A stretch of 64,000 bases of DNA, from positions 17,481,708 to 17,545,707 of the forward strand of contig OW804094.1 in assembly GCA_942159475.1 (NCBI GenBank), read 5' to 3'. Positions 49,101-51,902 of the stretch are shown here, piece after piece. Numbering within the stretch: the first letter of the stretch is position 1; each line of letters opens with the position of its first letter. The DNA is from Sthenelais limicola (Eukaryota > Annelida > Polychaeta > Phyllodocida > Sigalionidae). The notes under the pieces are model-generated. The model ran no database searches and was not told where the DNA came from. It saw only the letters and a program-made list of their open reading frames with translations. A program made the translations under genes and the position numbers.

Positions 49101-49928
49101 CCAACTCCACTGCTGTGGGTATATTGCCACACAGGAGGTCGTGGGATGGATGGAGTGATAAGCATATAGCAGTATTTAGCAGTATATAGCAGTGTGTAGC
49201 AGTATTTAGCAGTATATAGCAGTATTTAGCGCTATGTAGCAGTATATAGCAGTATGTAGCAGTATATAGCAATATACAAGAGTATACAGCAGTATACAAG
49301 AGTATACAGCAGTATAAAACAGTTTACAGCAGTATACAACAGTTTACAGTAGTATACAACAGTGTACATAAAAGTATATAACAGAGCAACTCCACCTGTT
49401 AAGTGCTGTGGGGTATACTCTTACATCAAAGGCATGAGTATGGGGGCAATGCTCTCACTCAATCGGCGCATGTAGTATGAACAGTTGCAGGTTATTTACA
49501 TTGACATGCAATAACTCCAAGAACTGTAAAGGACATAACAATCATAAAACACCTGAGGGCCATAATAACTTAATGACTGTTTAGGCCCTACTCATTCGTC
49601 TGCAACAAATCACAAATATTAACAATGAAAATAATAATAATAAAGACTTACCGTAAGGGAAAGACCCGGGCATGCATGTATTGATGAAGCTACGAGCCAG
49701 GCCAAACATAGGTCCCAGACCGCCATCATTGTAGGTAGCTACAGATTTATAAGGAGTACCAGCGGGTAATGGTGCCCAGACAATGGCACTGGTAGGACCA
49801 GCCTTATTGCCATAGGTATCTGTAACTATTGCAGGGGTAAGTACTGGATCAGCTGCCAATACACAGGGCAGTAGCAGACCCAGGGTTATTACCCCACACA
49901 GGGAAAAGGGGCGGAGTCCTGGTATCAT
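7088..49928 (-). CDS. PROM1: Prominin (CD133-family) gene, spliced; whole coding locus
   Basis: Five-pass membrane glycoprotein of plasma-membrane protrusions (microvilli, cilia, photoreceptor discs in better-known animals), where the family binds cholesterol and shapes membrane. Twenty-three exons join in frame with GT-AG borders to give 833 codons. A 24th exon adds an acidic cytoplasmic tail, and two microexons plus a short terminal exon may follow, giving about 1001 residues against about 865 in human PROM1. Seen: signal peptide (1-25), TM1 (about 114-138), Cys-rich loop (137-152), TM2 (165-190), extracellular loop 1 (190-436), TM3 (437-465), TM4 (488-512), loop 2 (513-796), TM5 (797-824), cytoplasmic tail. 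Many N-x-S/T sites lie in both loops, as the family requires. Which vertebrate paralogue it matches cannot be resolved, so the symbol stands for the family. The protein ends at the stop at 7088 if the microexons are used, or at 10693 if exon 24 is read through. Confidence 0.93.
7789..7809 (-). CDS. PROM1: Candidate prominin microexon 26 (21 nt)
   Basis: 21 nt between a strong TGTCTTTTCAG acceptor and GTAAGG. It continues the frame as AMDKSFG with two bases carried over. Length 21 keeps phase, so it could be skipped without a frameshift. Confidence 0.45.
8215..8453 (+). repeat. MITE family A (GGGTCAG TIR)
   Basis: About 239 bp with TIRs ATGGGTCAGATTTTCTGAAA and its complement, apparent TA target. 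It lies in the prominin 3' region. Confidence 0.88.
8501..8522 (-). CDS. PROM1: Candidate prominin microexon 25 (22 nt)
   Basis: 22 nt between TAGCATAG and GTAAGT. Joined in phase to exon 24 it reads WDGTQMQ without a stop. An alternative AG five bases upstream would insert an in-frame TAG. Small alternative tail exons are known in vertebrate prominin genes, so this fits, but it rests only on splice motifs and frame. Confidence 0.45.
8620..8820. repeat. Short direct duplication
   Basis: The phrase TTTGCACCATGAATCAAAAT and following bases occur twice, near 8659 and 8748, about 90 bp apart. Confidence 0.6.
8823..10692. other. Intron or 3' flank with no exon seen
   Basis: No exon recognised in either strand. 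It holds a retroposon tail (9560-9702) and tRNA-like B-box phrases near 10330 and 10430 (GGTTTTGAACCCT). Confidence 0.45.
9560..9702 (+). mobile_element. LINE/SINE 3' end with (TCTAA)n tail
   Basis: Ends in ACTCAGTGATGAATAAACAA followed by TCTAATCTAATCTAATCTAA. This is a typical 3' end of a retroposon that terminates in short tandem repeats rather than poly(A). Confidence 0.6.
10803..11224 (-). CDS. PROM1: Prominin exon 24 (acidic repetitive cytoplasmic tail)
   Basis: 422 nt. The acceptor CTACTTGTAG keeps the frame and gives NGSEDKDDVELRSI, resembling the S-E-D-x-x-D-D-V-E start of vertebrate tails. The next AG (11 bases into the exon) would lead to an early stop. The rest is about 120 residues rich in Glu, Ala, Lys and Pro, with imperfect repeats of VAEAKPA type (residues about 920-955). 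It ends at a strong GTGAGT donor at 10797-10802. If that donor is not used, the frame continues to a TAA at 10693-10695. The tail is far longer than in vertebrate prominins. Confidence 0.8.
11225..11573. repeat. Tandem array carrying repeated prominin 3' splice site
   Basis: About seven units of 41-90 bp with GCTACAAGTAGGTCATCCCT, AACACTTGGTGAATTATA and GGGGTCAGTT. On the minus strand each unit contains CCTACTTGTAG, the acceptor used by exon 24. Copies of this acceptor start near 11225 (the real one), 11265, 11352, 11403, 11457, 11500 and 11553. Confidence 0.85.
11574..12257. mobile_element. TTAA-target TIR element (piggyBac-like MITE), copy 1
   Basis: Begins TTAAAGTGAC and ends GCCACTTTAA, flanked by TTAA on both sides, and sits exactly at the TTAA of the tandem unit (TGTTTAACACTTGG). 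A second copy at 13488 shares both ends. No transposase frame. Confidence 0.8.
12258..12343. repeat. Continuation of the exon-24 tandem array
   Basis: Resumes with CACTTGGTGAATTATATGCT and carries two more CTACAAGTA units after the inserted element. Confidence 0.85.
12613..12852 (+). repeat. MITE family A
   Basis: Starts ATGTGGGTCAGACTTTCAGA, ends TTTCACCCATGT. Same internal sequence as 8215 and 18937. Confidence 0.88.
12964..13079 (-). CDS. PROM1: Prominin exon 23 (TM5)
   Basis: 116 nt, GTTTACAG acceptor and GTAAGT donor, phase 0 to 2. TM5 reads FWISMGWAILFETVSVIFAI, followed by the conserved KLAKFLLRM and an acidic start of the cytoplasmic tail (EPEEDE). Confidence 0.94.
13374..13466 (-). 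CDS. PROM1: Prominin exon 22 (loop 2 end, paired cysteines)
   Basis: 93 nt, TCTCCAG acceptor and GTATGT donor, phase 0 to 0. It reads VYNAVGGCKPVYNLYYSIFV and VGLCKYIVDVM. The C-K-P and later C-x-Y-I-x-D motifs are conserved just before TM5. Confidence 0.94.
13488..13984. mobile_element. TTAA-target TIR element, copy 2
   Basis: Starts TTAAAGTGACACTTCTCACT, ends CTTAGCCACTTTAA, with TTAA at both ends. About 497 bp. The interior has diverged from copy 1. It directly abuts a family C MITE. Confidence 0.78.
13983..14333 (+). repeat. MITE family C, complete
   Basis: AATAGGGGATTTGCATAG at the left, ATGCAAATCCCCTATT at the right, about 351 bp. Internal octamer-like ATGCAAAT is part of the TIR. Confidence 0.9.
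14803..14871 (-). CDS. PROM1: Prominin exon 21 (loop 2)
   Basis: 69 nt, TATTCAG acceptor and GTAAGT donor, phase 0 to 0. It reads EALEYGNRILSIVDSFANNT and LTQ, matching the E-x-x-x-x-Y-G-x-x-I block, with an NNT sequon. Confidence 0.88.
15195..15672. repeat. 49-50 bp minisatellite in prominin intron
   Basis: About nine to ten units of AGGGCAGTTATAGTTCTCTC / AGGGCATTATAGCTCTATAA / TGTCCTCCC. Confidence 0.93.
15673..16361. mobile_element. TIR element inserted in the minisatellite (hAT-like)
   Basis: 689 bp bounded by TAGCATAACCACAGG and CCTGTGGTAATGCTA, which are inverted repeats (14 of 15). Direct repeats ATTATAG flank it (15666-15672 and 16362-16368). No coding frame inside, so non-autonomous. 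The superfamily is inferred only from target-site length (7, possibly 8). Confidence 0.75.
16362..16475. repeat. Minisatellite, right-hand remainder
   Basis: About two more units of the same 49-50 bp repeat after the inserted element. Confidence 0.9.
16595..16717. repeat. Near-perfect 123-bp hairpin
   Basis: AATACCCGAGGTTTTGGATG pairs with its complement at the right end. Almost the whole length is self-complementary, around a small loop between GGGGC and GCCCC (about 16655). Confidence 0.9.
16722..16893. repeat. Foldback with TAGACCCGATTTGGTCAGATT ends
   Basis: TTTAGACCCGATTTGGTCAG at the left and CTGACCAAACTGGGTCTAAA at the right are inverted copies. It is adjacent to the 16595 hairpin and may form one compound element with it. 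Confidence 0.7.
16943..17023 (-). CDS. PROM1: Prominin exon 20 (loop 2)
   Basis: 81 nt, CTTCCAG acceptor and GTAAGT donor, phase 0 to 0. It reads SGVNATIDSVKVTETYMANS and ATALIKA, with an NAT sequon. Confidence 0.86.
17281..17691. repeat. MITE family B (GATGTGTTTCAGGAAAATGA TIR)
   Basis: Left end GTGATATGTTTCAGGAAAAT, right end GCGACTTGTGACACATTTTT then TATCACAT. About 410 bp, ending 67 bases from exon 19. Confidence 0.85.
17759..17812 (-). CDS. PROM1: Prominin exon 19 (loop 2)
   Basis: 54 nt, ATATTTAG acceptor and GTAAGT donor, phase 0 to 0. It reads IKMSSDVATLKTATSNTP. It is small, but the phase and splice sites fit exactly between exons 18 and 20. Confidence 0.82.
18078..18925 (+). mobile_element. 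5'-truncated non-LTR retrotransposon (jockey/CR1-like)
   Basis: Plus-strand insertion antisense to prominin. It contains the end of a reverse-transcriptase ORF, about 280 bases of 3' UTR ending CGATTAATAAACGTTTCTAAT, and a poly(A) tract (18908-18924). A family A MITE follows within about 12 bases. Confidence 0.85.
18084..18626 (+). pseudogene. Reverse-transcriptase C-terminal fragment of a LINE
   Basis: 180 codons. KRISKLVPPQVLLRIYKVFI followed by LPLLDYGDVIYSG is the thumb/post-polymerase segment typical of jockey- and CR1-type elements. The catalytic YADD region and the endonuclease are missing because of 5' truncation, so it cannot be autonomous. The open frame suggests a fairly recent insertion. 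Confidence 0.85.
18937..19174 (+). repeat. MITE family A
   Basis: ATGGGTCAGATTTTCAGAAA to TTTTCTGAAAATCTGACCCA, nearly perfect TIRs of about 28 bp, flanked by TA. Confidence 0.9.
19305..19379 (-). CDS. PROM1: Prominin exon 18 (loop 2)
   Basis: 75 nt, TATTCAG acceptor and GTAAGA donor, phase 0 to 0. It reads TKFNNAANEIDTINTGSYKN and VNDAK, an amphipathic helix-like segment. Confidence 0.85.
19652..19986 (+). repeat. MITE family C
   Basis: AATAGGGGATTTGCATAGCC to CATGCAACTGCCCTATT. About 335 bp, slightly decayed right end. Confidence 0.88.
20136..20228 (-). CDS. PROM1: Prominin exon 17 (loop 2)
   Basis: 93 nt, CCCACAG acceptor and GTAAGT donor, phase 0 to 0. It reads LAKDTAKTDLGAFATNLRSI and AGTAGLPSSAA. 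Confidence 0.88.
20285..20522 (+). repeat. MITE family A
   Basis: AGGGTCAGATTTTCAGAAAA to TTTTCTGAGAATCTGACCCA. Confidence 0.9.
20627..21029. repeat. MITE family B
   Basis: TGTGATGTGTCACAGGAAAA to GCGACTTGTGACTCATTCCC then ACACATGACA. Confidence 0.85.
21218..21590. repeat. MITE family B, diverged left end
   Basis: The right end GACTCATTTTCCTGAAACAC is intact and stops about 20 bases from the exon 16 donor. Confidence 0.75.
21611..21748 (-). CDS. PROM1: Prominin exon 16 (loop 2)
   Basis: 138 nt, TATACAG acceptor and GTATGT donor, phase 0 to 0. It reads SIDIQSQVNNINIDLSNVKL and later LQDFSSATQIDYATFESV, matching the L-Q-D-F-x-x-x-x-I-D block of the second loop. Confidence 0.92.
22080..22180. 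repeat. GA-rich low-complexity tract
   Basis: Purine-rich (GAGAGA, GAGAGG) sequence. Confidence 0.8.
22181..22441. repeat. G-rich foldback element, copy 1
   Basis: Shares TCATACAATTT, TTTTGCACAAGAC and poly-dG tracts with the complete copy at 44528. The right end CCCAGTGGTTAGTTATGAAC is present, the left end is lost. Confidence 0.65.
22446..22490. repeat. (GA)n microsatellite beside exon 15
   Basis: About 45 bases of GA repeat, ending ten bases before the exon 15 boundary on the donor side. Confidence 0.9.
22500..22584 (-). CDS. PROM1: Prominin exon 15 (loop 2)
   Basis: 85 nt, GTCTTCAG acceptor and GTAAGT donor, phase 2 to 0. It reads GCQANGAAITVLKLDSMFDL and TQVTNYKS. The conserved Cys is at its start. 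A (GA)n microsatellite begins almost at the donor. Confidence 0.88.
22910..23003 (-). repeat. tRNA-like (SINE head) sequence
   Basis: On the minus strand it reads TGTGGTACAGCATTAAAGAG ... GGGTTTGAGCCCG, resembling pol III A and B boxes. The cloverleaf is not complete. Confidence 0.4.
23021..23121 (-). CDS. PROM1: Prominin exon 14 (loop 2)
   Basis: 101 nt, CTACCTAG acceptor and GTGAGG donor, phase 0 to 2. It reads MDTPGTGLFNNYFLAAAILQ, then NGS (a sequon) and IPLTISGVL. Confidence 0.88.
23167..23528. repeat. Foldback element
   Basis: GGTGGCCTTCATAAAG at the left resembles the complement of CTTTATAAATGCTGCCACT at the right. It contains repeated AACACAG/GTGTTAA phrases and abuts the next element. 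Confidence 0.45.
23529..24063. mobile_element. Foldback element E (AAGGCTGGGTTCCACTGGCC ends)
   Basis: About 535 bp with inverted ends TAAAGGCTGGGTTCCACTGG and CCAGTGGAACCCAGCCTTTA. The interior is rich in CTCCCGCTTCTGCTC repeats. Ends resemble family D (shared CCACTGGC) with TTAA-like flanks. Confidence 0.7.
24290..24487. repeat. About 35-40 bp tandem repeat
   Basis: Six to seven units of CACACACATGGGACAGGTCC / TTTAATG. A few scattered related phrases follow to 25230. The open frames through it on both strands are artefacts of periodicity. Confidence 0.88.
24488..25505. other. Prominin intron 13, no gene seen
   Basis: AT-rich intron sequence with no recognisable exon. Isolated copies of the CACATGGGCCAGG-type phrase suggest decayed tandem DNA. 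Confidence 0.5.
25506..25638 (-). CDS. PROM1: Prominin exon 13 (TM4, loop 2 start)
   Basis: 133 nt, CATTGCAG acceptor and GTAATA donor, phase 2 to 0. TM4 reads VGFVFIFSWLLMLLTVVLFL, followed by EKFLCQPL (the conserved E-K-x-x-C-x-P) and an NYT sequon. Confidence 0.95.
25668..25904 (-). repeat. MITE family A, second subgroup
   Basis: AGGGTCAAGTCTCCGGAAAA to TTCTGAAAATCTGACCCA. The interior reads inverted relative to the 18937 copy. Confidence 0.85.
25947..26396. repeat. 'GGCTTATA' inverted-repeat element, copy 2
   Basis: CCCCGTTTATAAGCCTGGGC at the left, AGCTTATAAACGGGGCAGGC at the right, with internal GGCTTATATT repeats. Same family as 1106-1563. Confidence 0.72.
26500..26642. repeat. C-rich tandem repeat
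   Basis: CTCTCACGCTCACCCTACCT-type units of about 18-24 bp and CCCCCTCCCC tracts. Confidence 0.85.
26737..26836. repeat. About 21-bp tandem repeat
   Basis: Four to five units of CCAAAAAGGAAAAGGATAT. Confidence 0.88.
27017..27246 (-). repeat. MITE family A, second subgroup
   Basis: ATGGGTCTGATTGTCAGAAA to GTGCATTTTCTAAAAACA then TTGACCAT. About 71 bases from exon 12. Confidence 0.85.
27318..27470 (-). CDS. PROM1: Prominin exon 12 (TM3 and second cytoplasmic loop)
   Basis: 153 nt, CATTGCAG acceptor and GTAAGT donor, phase 2 to 2. TM3 reads FIAGVVLACVILIVVVLQVM, followed by the polar cytoplasmic loop YDNKKEAHERSGASHAGG. The GYD motif after TM3 is conserved in the family. Confidence 0.94.
27758..28172. 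repeat. MITE family B
   Basis: TGTGATGTGTTTCAGGGAAA to TATAACACATCACATT. About 415 bp, full length. Confidence 0.85.
28642..28718 (-). CDS. PROM1: Prominin exon 11 (loop 1 end)
   Basis: 77 nt, ATCACAG acceptor and GTACGT donor, phase 0 to 2. It reads MNGQLDPMKTELEKYRSMVG and then PYDKY, leading straight into TM3. Confidence 0.88.
29192..29459 (-). repeat. MITE family C, inverted
   Basis: AATAGGGGATTTGCATGTCT to GCTATGCAAATCCCCTATT. About 268 bp, with an internal deletion. Confidence 0.88.
29597..29802. mobile_element. Foldback family D (TTAA-flanked), copy 1
   Basis: TTAAGGGTGGTCTCCACTGG to CCAGTGGAGACCAGCCTTAA. Arms built from GGTAAGCTCTGC units, TTAA on both sides. It ends about 15 bases from the exon 10 donor. 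Confidence 0.85.
29816..29892 (-). CDS. PROM1: Prominin exon 10 (loop 1)
   Basis: 77 nt, TATTGCAG acceptor and GTACAC donor (weaker than the other donors), phase 1 to 0. It reads IKSLLTTFSSTIDGAMTTIT and then ALPAQ, matching the I-K-x-x-L block. A foldback element ends about 15 bases past the donor. Confidence 0.88.
29940..30336. repeat. MITE family B
   Basis: Left end decayed (ATCAGTCACAAGTCGCAAAA), right end CCTGTGACACATCACAT intact. Confidence 0.82.
30890..30953 (-). CDS. PROM1: Prominin exon 9 (loop 1)
   Basis: 64 nt, GGTTTCAG acceptor and GTAAGT donor, phase 0 to 1. It reads GRVDYDEIPWKVQNETTSVV, matching the family's DIP-x-x-V-x-x-x-T-T-x-V block. Confidence 0.91.
30989..31137. repeat. 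Near-perfect 149-bp hairpin
   Basis: Arms of about 65 bp (GACGAGATTCGTCCACATAA and its complement) around a short loop near 31060. It lies 36 bases from exon 9. Confidence 0.9.
31455..31499. repeat. 12-bp tandem repeat (GGGGATCTCCGC)
   Basis: Three to four units, each itself palindromic around CCGCGG. Confidence 0.9.
32310..32405. repeat. (GAATGGAT)n-like microsatellite
   Basis: ATGAATGAATGGATGAATGA-type simple repeat just downstream of exon 8. Confidence 0.85.
32419..32493 (-). CDS. PROM1: Prominin exon 8 (loop 1)
   Basis: 75 nt, ATCTTCAG acceptor and GTGAGT donor, phase 0 to 0. It reads LPDISGQVAQMNSVLGNNLT and then AMILT, with an NLT sequon. Confidence 0.88.
32885..33114. mobile_element. 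Foldback family D, copy 2, with expanded arm
   Basis: TTAAGGGTGGTCTCCACTGG to CCAGTGGAGACCACCCTTTA. The left arm holds about eight GGTAAGCTCTGC 12-mers while the right arm holds two. Confidence 0.85.
33581..33777 (-). CDS. PROM1: Prominin exon 7 (loop 1, paired cysteines)
   Basis: 197 nt, CATTACCAG acceptor and GTAAGT donor, phase 1 to 0. It encodes NITSVGAQLLALNTAVASIK, a Ser/Thr-rich helix, and GDCTGVSVCDSL. That Cys-x5-Cys pair lies where vertebrate prominins have a loop-1 cysteine pair. Confidence 0.92.
33803..34212. repeat. MITE family B beside exon 7 acceptor
   Basis: ATGTGATGTGTTTCAGGAAA to TTCCCTGTAACGCAACACAT. Only 25 bases separate its end from exon 7. Confidence 0.87.
34213..34675. 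repeat. MITE family B, tandem neighbour, right end rearranged
   Basis: Starts TATGATGTGTTACAGGGAAA directly after the previous copy. The right half is disordered and ends near CACATGTA. Confidence 0.7.
34774..34863 (-). CDS. PROM1: Prominin exon 6 (loop 1)
   Basis: 90 nt, CAGACATAG acceptor and GTAAGT donor, phase 1 to 1. It encodes YILGIGTRNKLGVAGGIDNA and then MNSLLALDT, aligned with the Gly-rich stretch of loop 1. A GGGTCA-type MITE ends about 27 bases upstream of the acceptor. Confidence 0.88.
34891..35129 (-). repeat. MITE family A, second subgroup, beside exon 6 acceptor
   Basis: ATGGGTGAAATTTCCAGAAA to TTTTCTGATGATCCGTTCCAT. Confidence 0.82.
35255..35350 (-). mobile_element. Possible LINE 3' end
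   Basis: On the minus strand a GGAGGGTCTTG...AGACCCTCC stem is followed by GGCAATAAACGTTACAACTA, like the 3' ends of CR1-type elements. Confidence 0.35.
35522..35588 (-). CDS. PROM1: Prominin exon 5 (loop 1)
   Basis: 67 nt, GACTGCAG acceptor and GTGAGT donor, phase 0 to 1. It reads ELKYVASDGYNFTAKVVERD and carries an NFT glycosylation sequon. Confidence 0.88.
36095..36308. mobile_element. Foldback family D, copy 3
   Basis: TTAAGGGTGGTCTCCACTGG to CCAGTGGAGACCACCCTTTA. Confidence 0.85.
36383..36503 (-). CDS. PROM1: Prominin exon 4 (TM2 end, extracellular loop 1)
   Basis: 121 nt, TTCTGACAG acceptor and GTAAGT donor. It begins with the end of TM2 (VGCLCVYVTNGQ) and continues into the helical first extracellular loop (VDDLQLFLTNTVN). 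The frame joins exon 3 through a split Phe codon. Confidence 0.92.
36515..36985. repeat. AT-rich tandem repeat of about 120 bp
   Basis: Three to four units of TTTTTAACAGCTTTTATATA ... AAAGTTGTTATGTCACAAAT. A Penelope-like fragment interrupts the first unit. Confidence 0.88.
36572..36730 (+). mobile_element. Penelope-like fragment with hammerhead-like motif
   Basis: CTGATGA (36584-36590), a GGGC/GCCC stem and GAAA (36607-36610) reproduce two conserved hammerhead core boxes around helix II. The third strand (NUH cleavage site) is not identified. Confidence 0.5.
36987..37314. repeat. MITE family B, internally deleted
   Basis: GATGTGTTGCAGGGAAATGA to GACTCATTTGCCGGTAACAC. Confidence 0.84.
37338..37731. 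repeat. MITE family B abutting exon 3 donor
   Basis: ATGTGATCCGTTTTAGGAAA to TTTTCCTGGAACACATCACA. Thirteen bases separate it from exon 3. Confidence 0.87.
37745..37953 (-). CDS. PROM1: Prominin exon 3 (TM1, Cys-rich loop, TM2 start)
   Basis: 209 nt, TTTTTTCAG acceptor and GTGAGT donor. It encodes TM1 (LGFAVCVVIGFLYVFIMPL), the family's hallmark cysteine cluster GCCMCCCRCCCGNCSG on the cytoplasmic side, a charged loop and most of TM2. This is the most diagnostic exon for prominin. A MITE end lies 13 bases beyond the donor side. Confidence 0.96.
38423..38478 (-). CDS. PROM1: Prominin exon 2
   Basis: 56 nt between a TTTTTACAG acceptor and a GTAAGT donor. It completes the split codon from exon 1 and reads AMLLGLIKGTFDIAAQYME, the juxtamembrane segment before TM1. 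The intron before it is 11.2 kb, the longest in the gene. Confidence 0.9.
38812..38909. repeat. MITE family B, right end only
   Basis: GACTCATTTTCCTGAAACAC end with about 90 bp of matching interior. Confidence 0.78.
39033..39383 (+). repeat. MITE family C, complete
   Basis: AATAGGGGATTTGCATAGCC to CATGCAAATCCCCTATT. About 351 bp in intron 1. Confidence 0.92.
39872..40173. repeat. TIR element in C-rich DNA
   Basis: ATAGGTGTGTTTCCGATTTA at the left, AAATCGGAAACACACCTAT at the right. It interrupts a CTACCTCCTCCATTTCCTCC-type pyrimidine repeat. Confidence 0.78.
40190..40350. repeat. Pyrimidine-rich tandem repeat
   Basis: Two to three units of CACTACTTCCCCCACAGCCC with poly-dC and CTCCATTTCCTCCATCCTC. 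Confidence 0.85.
40611..40950 (+). repeat. MITE family C
   Basis: AATAGGGGATTTGTATAGCC to CATGCAAATCCCTTATT. Confidence 0.9.
41156..41405. repeat. MITE family B, left part
   Basis: ATGTGATGTGGTATAGAAAA then GAGTCACAAGTTGCAAAAT. The right half has been replaced by a retroposon tail. Confidence 0.78.
41415..41577 (+). mobile_element. Retroposon 3' end with (TCTTA)n tail
   Basis: GCAGGGTCTGGAAGACCCTT hairpin, then CATCTTATGACGAATAAAGA and TCTTATCTTATCTGATCTTA. A CR1-type tail. Confidence 0.6.
41624..41828. mobile_element. Foldback family D, copy 4
   Basis: AAGGTTGGTCTCCACTGGCT to CCAGTGGAGACCACCCTTAA. Confidence 0.85.
42212..42453 (+). repeat. MITE family A
   Basis: ATGGGTCAGGTGACCAGAAA to CATTTGCTGGAAACTTCACC. 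Confidence 0.85.
42677..42915 (+). repeat. MITE family A
   Basis: ATGGGTTAGTTATTCAGAAA to TTTTCTCAAAATCTGACCCA. Confidence 0.86.
43090..43226. repeat. MITE family A remnant with (AT)n
   Basis: An AT microsatellite (about 43120-43151) followed by TTTAGCAGAATTTCAAAAAT and GTTGTACATTTCTGACCC. Confidence 0.65.
43400..43492 (+). repeat. MITE family C, left end only
   Basis: AATAGGGGAGTTGCATAGCC and about 70 matching bases. Confidence 0.82.
43801..43914. repeat. Foldback hairpin
   Basis: About 45-bp imperfect arms (GGCTATGTTGATCCAACTTT and its complement) around CTACACCATAAACT. The minus-strand frame here is an artefact. Confidence 0.8.
44240..44385 (+). mobile_element. Penelope-like fragment with hammerhead-like motif
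   Basis: CTGATGA (44290-44296), GGTT/AACC stem, GAAA (44321-44324), then TGTTGGAATCAAAA. Confidence 0.5.
44528..44786. repeat. G-rich foldback element, complete copy
   Basis: Inverted ends GATTGTTCATTTTTAACCAC and GTGGTTAATTATGAACAATC, with internal poly-dG tracts and TCATACAATTTTGCAC. About 259 bp. Confidence 0.78.
44787..45544. other. Intron 1 sequence, no exon seen
   Basis: No recognisable exon. GACGAAGGCGACATTGTCAA near 45334 is a weak echo of the hammerhead-like motif. Confidence 0.45.
45545..45602 (-). repeat. MITE family C remnant
   Basis: GTCCCATAATTTCATGCAAA and TCAAAATACAATATGGTGG resemble the family C end. Confidence 0.5.
46383..46622 (+). repeat. MITE family A
   Basis: ATGGGTCAGATTTTCAGAAA to CAGTTTCTGAATATATGACC. 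Confidence 0.86.
46629..46848 (-). repeat. MITE family C, truncated
   Basis: AATAGGGGATTTGTATGTGC followed by inverted family interior. The far end is missing. Confidence 0.82.
47076..47369. repeat. MITE family B, right part
   Basis: Ends TGTGACTCATTTCTCTGTAA then CACATCCC. Confidence 0.8.
47547..47911. repeat. MITE family B
   Basis: ATGTGATGTGTTACAGAATA to TTGTTTTGTGACACAACACA. Confidence 0.85.
48640..49085. repeat. Degenerate tandem repeat of about 55-110 bp
   Basis: Four to five units of GCAGTAAACTGGTGTGGAGT / ACATTGTCACATGGGTG / AACTCGACCTGTTATACCCA. Confidence 0.82.
49155..49380. repeat. 10-11 bp tandem repeat (AGCAGTATAT)n
   Basis: About 20 units of AGCAGTATAT, AGCAGTATTT or ACAGCAGTAT. 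It lies about 270 bases downstream of exon 1 in intron 1. Confidence 0.92.
49652..49928 (-). CDS. PROM1: Prominin exon 1 (signal peptide, N-terminal ectodomain)
   Basis: 277 nt, starting at the ATG at 49926-49928 and ending at a GTAAGT donor with one base left over. A hydrophobic run ending in LLLPCVLA (residues 12-25) is a clear signal peptide, and this decides the start. The segment GLGPMFGLARSFI followed by a Cys and FPYG matches the prominin N-terminal ectodomain before TM1. Confidence 0.92.
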
Positions 49929-50160
49929 GATTAAAAGTTGTGAGGCGTTCCTTTATCTATGAATAAGTGTTTTGGGGAAAAGTGTTACGAAAAGTGAAAT
50001 TATTGATATCCGCGGATTGGTATTGTTCCTTTTGGTTACTGGGAGATGTTGATTTATAAGTATGTCTGCCTCGCTCACAGCTTTGTTTTCGCTATTAGCT
50101 ATTTGACAATTATAAATAAGTCACGTGTTGCAATGTGAGAATGGGCTGCCTTTCACCACG
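49929..50160 (-). promoter_or_regulatory. Prominin 5' leader and proximal upstream region
   Basis: Sequence just upstream of the prominin ATG. No TATA box in a convincing position, no repeat element. A non-coding first exon further upstream cannot be excluded. Confidence 0.3.
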
Positions 50161-51173
50161 CCTTCTTCACCTCATAAAGAATTCCACATGCACTGATCAA
50201 TTCAATAGATCGATAACCAATCAATAAGGACAAGTGATGGCGATTGTCCTGCTGTTCTAACTATTAAGTTTAACAATTAATACACTAGAGATCTGTAGAA
50301 TATTTGTCCCGTTGATGTCGTTGATGTGTGTCTCCTGTCGTCTGCTGTTCCTCCTCCACTTCTCCCTTCTCTGACTCCTTGCCTTTCACCCCTTCTCCTA
50401 GTCTTCCCTTGCTTGGTTCACTCAGTCAAACAATAGGGTATGTCTGGTAGTCCTTATGTAACAGAAATAGTGACTACCCTTCCTCCTGCACCACCTCCAA
50501 CACACTGAATGATTCCTCCAGATATGTTTTTCTCACAGACTAGGCAGTATAATGTATGTATGTGTACATACATGAATATGTTCAAACAGTCCTTACTGCT
50601 CCCCCTACCTAGCTCATTCATTTCATTACGTTACGACTACCTGACGTGCTTTATAGACGTAAGGTTTATATCGTGGCCTAAAACCTCACCATTTTAACTA
50701 ACTAAACTATTTATGCATGCTTGGGTGCGTTGTGTGGGGATGGGGAGAAAAGATCTTATTCATAATATTAACATCTCATTATTTGGAACCAAAATAACTC
50801 TGAGAATAGAAAGCAATTGTAATGACACTTAGATATAATGGTATACTTATATATTGGGAGAAAGGGAACTAAATATATATGACTCAACTTAGTTTGAATA
50901 AAGGTTGTACATTTAATATAAAAATTGAGCGTGAGAATTCATGCAATAAGGGCAAATCCTATGGAATATGATAATCATTTGGACAGGCCATAACAAATCG
51001 CACCTAGCTGTTCCACCACAGAATCTTTTTTGTCCAACGGTGGACTTGCTTGTTTCCTAACAAGGGACTCACTTACGTGCCATATGTAAATCAAGACTCT
51101 TTTTATCTATAAGATTTGAACTTGATAGGAAAAGTACAAATGAAGAGAACATGCTAATCCATACATGTACATA
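50161..51173. other. Upstream of prominin, no gene seen
   Basis: Non-repetitive DNA with no recognised exon. A 5' non-coding prominin exon or enhancers could lie here. Confidence 0.4.
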
Positions 51174-51410
51174 AGGAACAGATCGTCAGAAAATGTACAA
51201 TTGGCAGCTCTACACATTCATCAAATTCTGCAAAATTAGAATGATCATGATAAATATCAGGTATATTTGATTATATTTGGTAATGAGTTGAATCATAATA
51301 TCAGTTCCGTTATGTTGAACTGTATTTTGAACTTCAACCTTTTCTTAAATATGGGTTATTTGAGAAAATTTGTGAAGGCGAATTGTATATTTTCTGACGA
51401 TCCGACCCAT
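51174..51410 (+). repeat. MITE family A
   Basis: GATCGTCAGAAAATGTACAA to TTTTCTGACGATCCGACCCA. Confidence 0.83.
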
Positions 51411-51902
51411 GATCCGTCAGCTTGTCCTACTTGACCGGCCATGATTGTATTATAATTAAAACAGTTGTCCATTTTATTAGGAAACTATATAATTATATAC
51501 ACACTTCCCTGATATATATATATATATGTGTGAAAGTTCATTACCGAATAATTCCGTTTATAAAATCAAAAACATTAAATCATTGTATACGAAGGAAAGT
51601 AATCATTGCTGAGAAAAGTAAAAAAAAACACGATAGCTATATGAGGCAGGGACCTATAGCAGTTTACATTTGTTTACTGGGGCTGCTTGGCAACCCATGG
51701 AGCGCAGGCAATGGTCAAGCCTGGCTTTCGCTTGCACTAGGTAAGTGATCCGGTTGGGTCTTATGCCTATATGTAAGCCGATTGTGGCCATTCTTTGCCC
51801 TGTAGCTAGAGCAGTGGTCAGTGAGTAGTCTTGCTGGTCAGTGAGTACGGTAGCTGATGTTGGGAAGGAACGCGGATGGGGGCGGACACGGTCCGCATCA
51901 CA

